A stretch of 9,123 bases of DNA from an uncultured archaeon (lineage in GTDB: Archaea > Thermoproteota > Nitrososphaeria > Nitrososphaerales > Nitrosopumilaceae), in assembly GCA_950073955.1 (NCBI GenBank), contig CATMRH010000052.1:1-9123 (forward strand). Reading direction: 5' to 3'. Under the pieces are notes generated by a model. The model was not told the DNA's origin. It was given only the letters and a program-made list of their open reading frames with translations, and made no database searches. A program made the position numbers and the translations under genes. The stretch's first letter is position 1, and each line of letters begins with the position of its first letter. Of the stretch, positions 5,791-9,123 are shown in pieces.

Positions 5791-7714
5791 AATCTTCTTT
5801 TTGTGAATTCCCAATACCTGTTTCTTTAATCTGACTTTGTCCTGCAGGCAAAACACGAACAAAGTCATCTAGGCTTATTTTCTTAGTAATTTCTTCATAA
5901 ATTTTTGAAAATTCCACTCTTATTTTTTTGGCAGCGTCTACCATCTCCGATCCATGTGGTTCAATTATTGCATAACAGATAGAATTTTTCTTAATTGTCT
6001 CTGGCGGGCCACATGTCAAGACGTAGTCATCTTCTTGTGGAATTATTCCTACAGCTAATTTGAGATTTGCAGAATTGATAAAATTTCGTTGTCCTTCTAT
6101 TGTAAAAGAACCTTTGGGAAGAAATTCCCCACTTGGTGCAGATTTTTTTATCTGGTCTGGATTAACCCAATAAGCACTTACTCCATACATTCCCTCTTTC
6201 CATGCACGACTAAAGCAAACTGTAGCATGTGCAACTTCATTCATGCTTGTATCTGGTGCATCTTTTGCATCTTTTAAAATAAAAAATGGTGATCCATGAA
6301 TATCTCCATGAAATATTTTGTCATTTTTTCCTAAATGTTTTCTAACTACAGCTGAGTTTGATGCTGCATCTCTTCCACCAATTACAAGGAACCCATCTGA
6401 TGTAAAGAACCATCTGTATCTTTCATACCAGCTTTTCTTTCTAATTTCTGTAACTAGAATTAAATCCTGTTCAGATTCAGTTTTGTTTTGGAATTTTTCT
6501 AGCTTTTTCTCTGTTTCAGCTTTAATTTTTTCAATTGAAATTATTGCACCAGATTGTTTTTTTGCTTCATCAAATAGTACTGATGCAATTGATTGGAGTG
6601 AAGCTTTAGTGTTTATCTTAATTTTTTCATCTTGAATAACAATTAATGAAATTCCTTTTTCACTAACTAATTTTGCATTATGACTAGCCAAAGTTTCCTG
6701 TGCAGAGACATCTTCTAATGATGTTGTACCTTTTGAAACCATCTCAAAAAGAGAATTTGCAACATTTGTAATGTTCTTTGATCTTTCCTTGACTGTTTCA
6801 ATTGCCTTTTCTTGCTCAGAAATTTGGGTTTGTAATTCCTTAATTTTCTTATCAGAACCACTAGATTGAATTGATTTTCCTTTTTCAACCAAGTCTCCTG
6901 TAAAGACTGTATCTAGTCCTTCGATGAAACTATTGACATTTGTTATCTCTCCTTCTAATTTTCCTAATTTTAATGGTAAAACTTCAGTTTTTTCATTTCT
7001 TACAATAATCGCATCATGGTTTCCTGATGAAACATCTGAAACAATCTTTTTTGTAGTTTCAAAAATTTTCTTTATTTCTTCATGAGTTAACAAATTTCCA
7101 ATCTTTTTTGAATCAATATTCGCATTTCCAAAAATTCCCTCAACATATTTTTTTGGTAAACCTAAAGTTCGCCCAAACCATTTTCCGGCAACTAAATCTG
7201 TTGTTTTAAGGTCGTCAAAATCTGATTCTAACATGTTAAAAATATCTAATCCACTTTTTGGGGGCTGGGTATATTCTAACCCAACGCGTAGCTTTCTATG
7301 TCTTACATCTATAGAATGCTGTAATGCAAGAATCTTCATATCATTATTGCAGAGTAAAATATTTCCATCTCCAAAAAATTCGCCTACCAAAACAAACTCT
7401 TTCCCAAATCCCTCAAAAGTAAAATATGCAATTCTTTCTGAACCGATCTGTTCAATTTTTTTTAATTTTAACCTAAGAAGATCGCTTCTTAATCTTTTGA
7501 GTAATCTGTTTGGCTCCATCTGATCAATTTTTACTGAAGTAAGCCAAACACCGAATGTTGAAATCATCATAAAGAGATCACTTTTTTCAGTGTGATGAAG
7601 TTTGAAGAGAAGACTGTCTTTTGTAATTCCGTAAATATTGCTAACATAGTAGTCTTGAGCTTGATTTGAAATCTGATCTACCAAATACCGTAATTCTATT
7701 CCTGCTAGTGTCAT
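5768..7714 (-). CDS. rqcH: Rqc2/NEMF/RqcH-type ribosome quality-control protein
   Basis: Rqc2-family proteins bind the large ribosomal subunit that still carries a stalled nascent chain on peptidyl-tRNA. Bacterial RqcH recruits alanyl-tRNA to add C-terminal alanine tails; archaeal homologues are presumed to act similarly. From the ATG at 7714 the protein has 648 residues, normal for archaea. The NFACT-N domain covers about 1-230, with the DVR motif at 136-138 and a helix-hairpin-helix-like segment near 180-215. Charged coiled-coil stretches lie near 289-314 and 395-411. The NFACT-R (DUF814) domain starts near 428 with SWYERYRWF, then GGRDAASN at 446-453, HGDIHGSPFFILK at 469-481 and GSFTIEGQRNF near 535-545. 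An ATG at 7720 would add Met-Val; I prefer 7714 because the TATA-like box at 7735-7742 is centred 24.5 bases upstream of it. The C-terminus is acidic. The gene is convergent with the AcnX unit, overlapping by 23 bases. Confidence 0.93.
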   Translation of the reverse strand: MTLAGIELRYLVDQISNQAQDYYVSNIYGITKDSLLFKLHHTEKSDLFMMISTFGVWLTSVKIDQMEPNRLLKRLRSDLLRLKLKKIEQIGSERIAYFTFEGFGKEFVLVGEFFGDGNILLCNNDMKILALQHSIDVRHRKLRVGLEYTQPPKSGLDIFNMLESDFDDLKTTDLVAGKWFGRTLGLPKKYVEGIFGNANIDSKKIGNLLTHEEIKKIFETTKKIVSDVSSGNHDAIIVRNEKTEVLPLKLGKLEGEITNVNSFIEGLDTVFTGDLVEKGKSIQSSGSDKKIKELQTQISEQEKAIETVKERSKNITNVANSLFEMVSKGTTSLEDVSAQETLASHNAKLVSEKGISLIVIQDEKIKINTKASLQSIASVLFDEAKKQSGAIISIEKIKAETEKKLEKFQNKTESEQDLILVTEIRKKSWYERYRWFFTSDGFLVIGGRDAASNSAVVRKHLGKNDKIFHGDIHGSPFFILKDAKDAPDTSMNEVAHATVCFSRAWKEGMYGVSAYWVNPDQIKKSAPSGEFLPKGSFTIEGQRNFINSANLKLAVGIIPQEDDYVLTCGPPETIKKNSICYAIIEPHGSEMVDAAKKIRVEFSKIYEEITKKISLDDFVRVLPAGQSQIKETGIGNSQKEDFTDTELD

Positions 7715-7734
7715 AACCATGTATTTTGCGTCTA

Positions 7735-7742
7735 AAATTATA
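7735..7742 (-). promoter_or_regulatory. TATA-like box for rqcH
   Basis: On the minus strand this reads TATAATTT. Its centre is 24.5 bases before the ATG at 7714 and 18.5 bases before the alternative ATG at 7720. The spacing equals that seen before cysH and at the nth/AcnX element, which supports a leaderless mRNA starting at 7714. Confidence 0.5.
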
Positions 7743-7777
7743 CTCTTGCTATCATATGCTCAATCTTTGACCAAAGG

Positions 7778-7785
7778 TATTAAAC
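7778..7785 (+). promoter_or_regulatory. Possible TATA-like box for the EMC6-like gene and cbiT
   Basis: TATTAAAC lies 35.5 bases (centre) before the TTG at 7817. Applying the 24.5-base spacing would start transcription near 7806, leaving a leader of about 11 bases. It is the best candidate in the 102-base divergent spacer between rqcH and this gene, but weaker than the other boxes. Confidence 0.3.
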
Positions 7786-7816
7786 ATGGGTTGCTTGAGA
7801 CACGCTAGAAATTTAC

Positions 7817-8305
7817 TTGGCAAAATTCAAAAAGAAAAAATCTAAACCTACCTTTGAACCTGATAACTCTAAGAAAGAATCTGTTAAGGAAGAATCAGTT
7901 GATGTTCCTGAAACAGAAAAATTGGAGCCTGTTCCAGAAACTCCTTCAGGAGATCCCCCAATAAGTGAAGCTGCTAAAAGTGAAAAAGATAGGAAATTAA
8001 GTAAATTATTTTGGATGCGAATTGCTTTAGCTATTATTGCAGGAGCTGCAGCAACTTTCCTCTTTGAGGATATAGAAGGTGAAGAGAGGAGATGGACTTC
8101 AATTGCATTTATGATAATATTGTTTATTGGATCAATTGTAGTTGCAAAAAGTATGAAAATGCAATTGCCATCATCAGATAGAAAGAAAATTGTTACACAA
8201 GCTCTTGGGAGTTATGTCTTCCTGTACTTGTTCATTTGGATCTTAACTAATACAATTGTTAATGTAGGAACTGTATCCAATGGTATGCCATCACTACTTC
8301 CCTAA
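7817..8305 (+). CDS. Three-helix membrane protein, possibly EMC6-like
   Basis: The 162-residue product starts at a TTG; an in-frame stop at 7796-7798 excludes a longer form. Residues 1-10 are very basic (AKFKKKKSK). Residues 11-62 are a charged, proline- and glutamate-rich linker that is probably disordered. Three hydrophobic helices follow at about 65-83, 93-111 and 131-149. I know of no standard annotation for it, but the helical part resembles EMC6, the three-helix partner of the Oxa1-family insertase EMC3. An Arg leads into a small-residue-rich first helix with AGAAA (75-79), and the last helix GSYVFLYLFIWILTNTIVNV (131-150) keeps aligned Tyr, Trp and C-terminal V-x-V positions. This comparison uses the human sequence as I remember it, so it is a hypothesis. 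The lysine-rich N-terminus would suit rRNA or nascent-chain contact. The gene diverges from rqcH, and cbiT starts 22 bases after its stop. Confidence 0.82.
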   Translation: MAKFKKKKSKPTFEPDNSKKESVKEESVDVPETEKLEPVPETPSGDPPISEAAKSEKDRKLSKLFWMRIALAIIAGAAATFLFEDIEGEERRWTSIAFMIILFIGSIVVAKSMKMQLPSSDRKKIVTQALGSYVFLYLFIWILTNTIVNVGTVSNGMPSLLP

Positions 8306-8327
8306 TTTAATAAAGGAAAGAATGTAA

Positions 8328-8918
8328 ATGTGGAATTACAAAACACCTGGAATTCCTGATGAATATTTTGAACGAACAGAAAATGTCCCCATTACAAAAG
8401 AAGAAGTACGAACTATTCAAATTAGTAAGGCACGACTAAAGCCAGGACAAACTGTTTATGATATTGGTTGTGGAAGTGGTTCAATTTCTATTGAAGCAGC
8501 ATTTCAAGTTGAATCATCTGGTAAAGTATTGGCTATTGACTATGATGAAAATGCTATAGAATTAACTAAAAAGAATATGTACAAATTTGATCTTTCAAAT
8601 ATTTCTGTAATTTTTGGTAATGCTAAAGAAAAAATATTAGAACTTGAAGAAGCTGATGCAATATTCATTGGAGGAACTGGTGGAGATACAAAAGATATAG
8701 TTGAGATTTCTCAGAACAAACTAAAATCAGGAGGTAGAATAGTAATTGGCACAATATTGATTGAGACACTTTATTCAGTATTACAAATTCTAGACAAATT
8801 ACAGTTTGAATCAGTAGATATTACTCAGGTAACTATAGCTAAGAGTAGAAAAACTAGTACAGGAACTATGATGCTTGCAAGAAACCCTGTAACTATAATT
8901 TCTGCTACCAAAGTCTAA
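8328..8918 (+). CDS. cbiT: Cobalt-precorrin C15-methyltransferase (decarboxylating), CbiT
   Basis: CbiT methylates C15 and decarboxylates the acetate side chain of the corrin ring in the early-cobalt (anaerobic) cobalamin route, using S-adenosylmethionine. The 196-residue cytoplasmic protein is a complete stand-alone CbiT, not fused to the CbiE methyltransferase. Diagnostic features are PGIPDEYF at 7-14 and PITKEEVR at 21-28. The SAM-binding glycine loop DIGCGSGSISIE is at 45-56, D71 closes strand 2 (AIDYD), FIGGTGG is at 113-119, and STGTMMLARNP (177-187) is the conserved C-terminal block. The ATG lies 22 bases after the EMC6-like stop. A weak purine stretch (GGAAAG, 8315-8320) sits about 8-10 bases before it, so translation within a shared mRNA is plausible. 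No other cobalamin gene is present in the window, and nothing downstream to 9123 continues the pathway. Confidence 0.93.
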   Translation: MWNYKTPGIPDEYFERTENVPITKEEVRTIQISKARLKPGQTVYDIGCGSGSISIEAAFQVESSGKVLAIDYDENAIELTKKNMYKFDLSNISVIFGNAKEKILELEEADAIFIGGTGGDTKDIVEISQNKLKSGGRIVIGTILIETLYSVLQILDKLQFESVDITQVTIAKSRKTSTGTMMLARNPVTIISATKV

Positions 8919-8938
8919 TCTAAATCTTGATCTGTGTG

Positions 8939-8946
8939 TTAAATAC
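8939..8946 (+). promoter_or_regulatory. Possible TATA-like box downstream of cbiT
   Basis: TTAAATAC is centred so that a 24.5-base spacing would start transcription near 8967, about 12 bases before the ATG of the small ORF at 8979. It could drive that ORF or a short untranslated RNA. Low confidence in AT-rich DNA. Confidence 0.3.
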
Positions 8947-8961
8947 TCTGACGCCTATTCT

Positions 8962-9009
8962 ATGTATTAGAGACACAAATGAAGAAACCAACCAACATAT
9001 CTAATACAT
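8962..9009. repeat. Perfect 10-bp inverted repeat with 28-base loop
   Basis: ATGTATTAGA at 8962-8971 is the exact reverse complement of TCTAATACAT at 9000-9009. The 28-base interval contains the ATG of the small ORF at 8979. As RNA it could form a 10-bp stem around that start codon; as DNA it could be a two-half-site operator. Which of these applies, if either, cannot be told from sequence. Confidence 0.6.
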
Positions 9010-9089
9010 CAGAAGCAGTATCTCAAAATGTTCATCGCCATGATAAATGGCTAATAACACAACGCCAAAACCTATGTAGAAATTTTTAG
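8979..9089 (+). CDS. Doubtful 36-codon ORF
   Basis: An ATG at 8979 opens 36 codons ending in TAG at 9087-9089. The product would be polar, with basic and amide residues (MKKPTNISNTSEAV at the start, HRHDKWLITQRQN in the middle), no hydrophobic segment and one cysteine near the end. I recognise no family. In its favour: it fills an otherwise empty gap, has a possible TATA-like box at 8939-8946 and a short predicted leader. Against it: ORFs of this size arise by chance, and the start lies in the loop of an inverted repeat that could instead mark an untranslated RNA or an operator. The rest of the 205-base tail after cbiT holds only the repeats and the edge promoter listed separately. Confidence 0.25.
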   Translation: MKKPTNISNTSEAVSQNVHRHDKWLITQRQNLCRNF

Positions 9090-9110
9090 TACTAGAATTT
9101 AATTTAGTAC
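9085..9110. repeat. Paired TTTAGTAC sites, operator-like
   Basis: TTTAGTAC occurs at 9085-9092 and again at 9103-9110, 18 bases apart in direct orientation. The same stretch contains the inverted repeat GTACTA (9089-9094) / TAGTAC (9105-9110), and TAGTACTA at 9087-9094 is itself a perfect palindrome. The block ends two bases before a TATA-like run at the window edge, where an archaeal regulator site would be expected. A weak terminator hairpin is the alternative. Confidence 0.45.
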
Positions 9111-9112
9111 CA

Positions 9113-9123
9113 TTTTAAATATA
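9113..9123 (+). promoter_or_regulatory. TATA-like box at window edge
   Basis: TTTTAAATATA runs to the last base. If the usual spacing holds, transcription would start about 20 bases beyond the window, so a plus-strand gene or RNA probably begins just outside it. Confidence 0.4.

Noticed and set aside
6089..7523. Three plus-strand open frames inside rqcH (6089-6277, 6318-6635, 7233-7523)
   Set aside because: All are antisense to the conserved NFACT domains. Their hydrophobic appearance reflects the reverse complement of lysine-rich, AT-rich codons.
7786..7845. 19-codon ORF starting ATG GGT TGC upstream of and overlapping the EMC6-like gene
   Set aside because: It is out of frame with the real gene, has no TATA box at the local spacing and matches no family I know. 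A short upstream ORF cannot be excluded.
8979..9012. Possible C/D-box guide RNA suggested by the AATGAAGA stretch
   Set aside because: No convincing box D or paired C'/D' boxes at proper spacing were found.
1..9123. tRNA, rRNA, CRISPR array or mobile element
   Set aside because: I saw no cloverleaf with a GTTCRANNC arm, no conserved rRNA stretch, no regularly spaced repeats and no transposase or integrase motif on either strand.

Overview
The window is AT-rich, densely coded archaeal DNA that reads like a marine ammonia-oxidising thaumarchaeon (Nitrososphaerota, Nitrosopumilus-like). This taxon call is my inference. It rests on the gene set (assimilatory Sat plus CysH, an AcnX large/small pair, archaeal Rqc2/NEMF, an archaeal-type CbiT), frequent TTG/GTG starts, almost no Shine-Dalgarno sequences, and TATA-like boxes about 24-25 bases before start codons, as expected for leaderless mRNAs. 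I see no rRNA, tRNA, IS element, phage gene or CRISPR array.

Layout. (1) 1-904, minus: 3'-truncated ThiI-like gene with a THUMP domain and a degenerate PP-loop. (2) 989-3561, plus: cysH (by its cysteines an APS reductase), sat, then a secreted, C-terminally anchored protein of unknown function. (3) 3545-4201, minus: endonuclease III, overlapping the previous gene tail to tail. (4) 4250-5790, plus: the two subunits of an aconitase-X enzyme, probably phosphomevalonate dehydratase of the archaeal mevalonate pathway, joined by an ATGA stop/start overlap. (5) 5768-7714, minus: Rqc2/NEMF/RqcH-type ribosome quality-control protein, overlapping the AcnX small subunit tail to tail. (6) 7817-8918, plus: a three-helix membrane protein with EMC6-like features, then cbiT for cobalamin synthesis. 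(7) 8919-9123: a tail with a doubtful 36-codon ORF, two inverted-repeat structures and a TATA-like box at the window edge.

How the genes work together. Sat makes APS from sulfate and ATP, and CysH can reduce APS directly to sulfite, so no APS kinase is needed for this step. The ThiI-like gene diverges from this operon and may belong to sulfur or tRNA metabolism, but it appears to have lost the ATP-binding loop needed for thiolation. The AcnX pair would feed archaeal lipid synthesis and CbiT would feed B12 synthesis. Rqc2 and the EMC6-like protein diverge from one intergenic region; one handles stalled nascent chains and the other may help insert membrane proteins.

The most notable regulatory feature is the nth/AcnX intergenic region. 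One 8-bp palindromic TATA-like element lies exactly 24.5 bases from the start codon on each side, the same spacing seen before cysH and rqcH. No clearly novel multi-gene system is visible. The best leads are the degenerate ThiI, the EMC6-like protein, the symmetric promoter and the structured tail.
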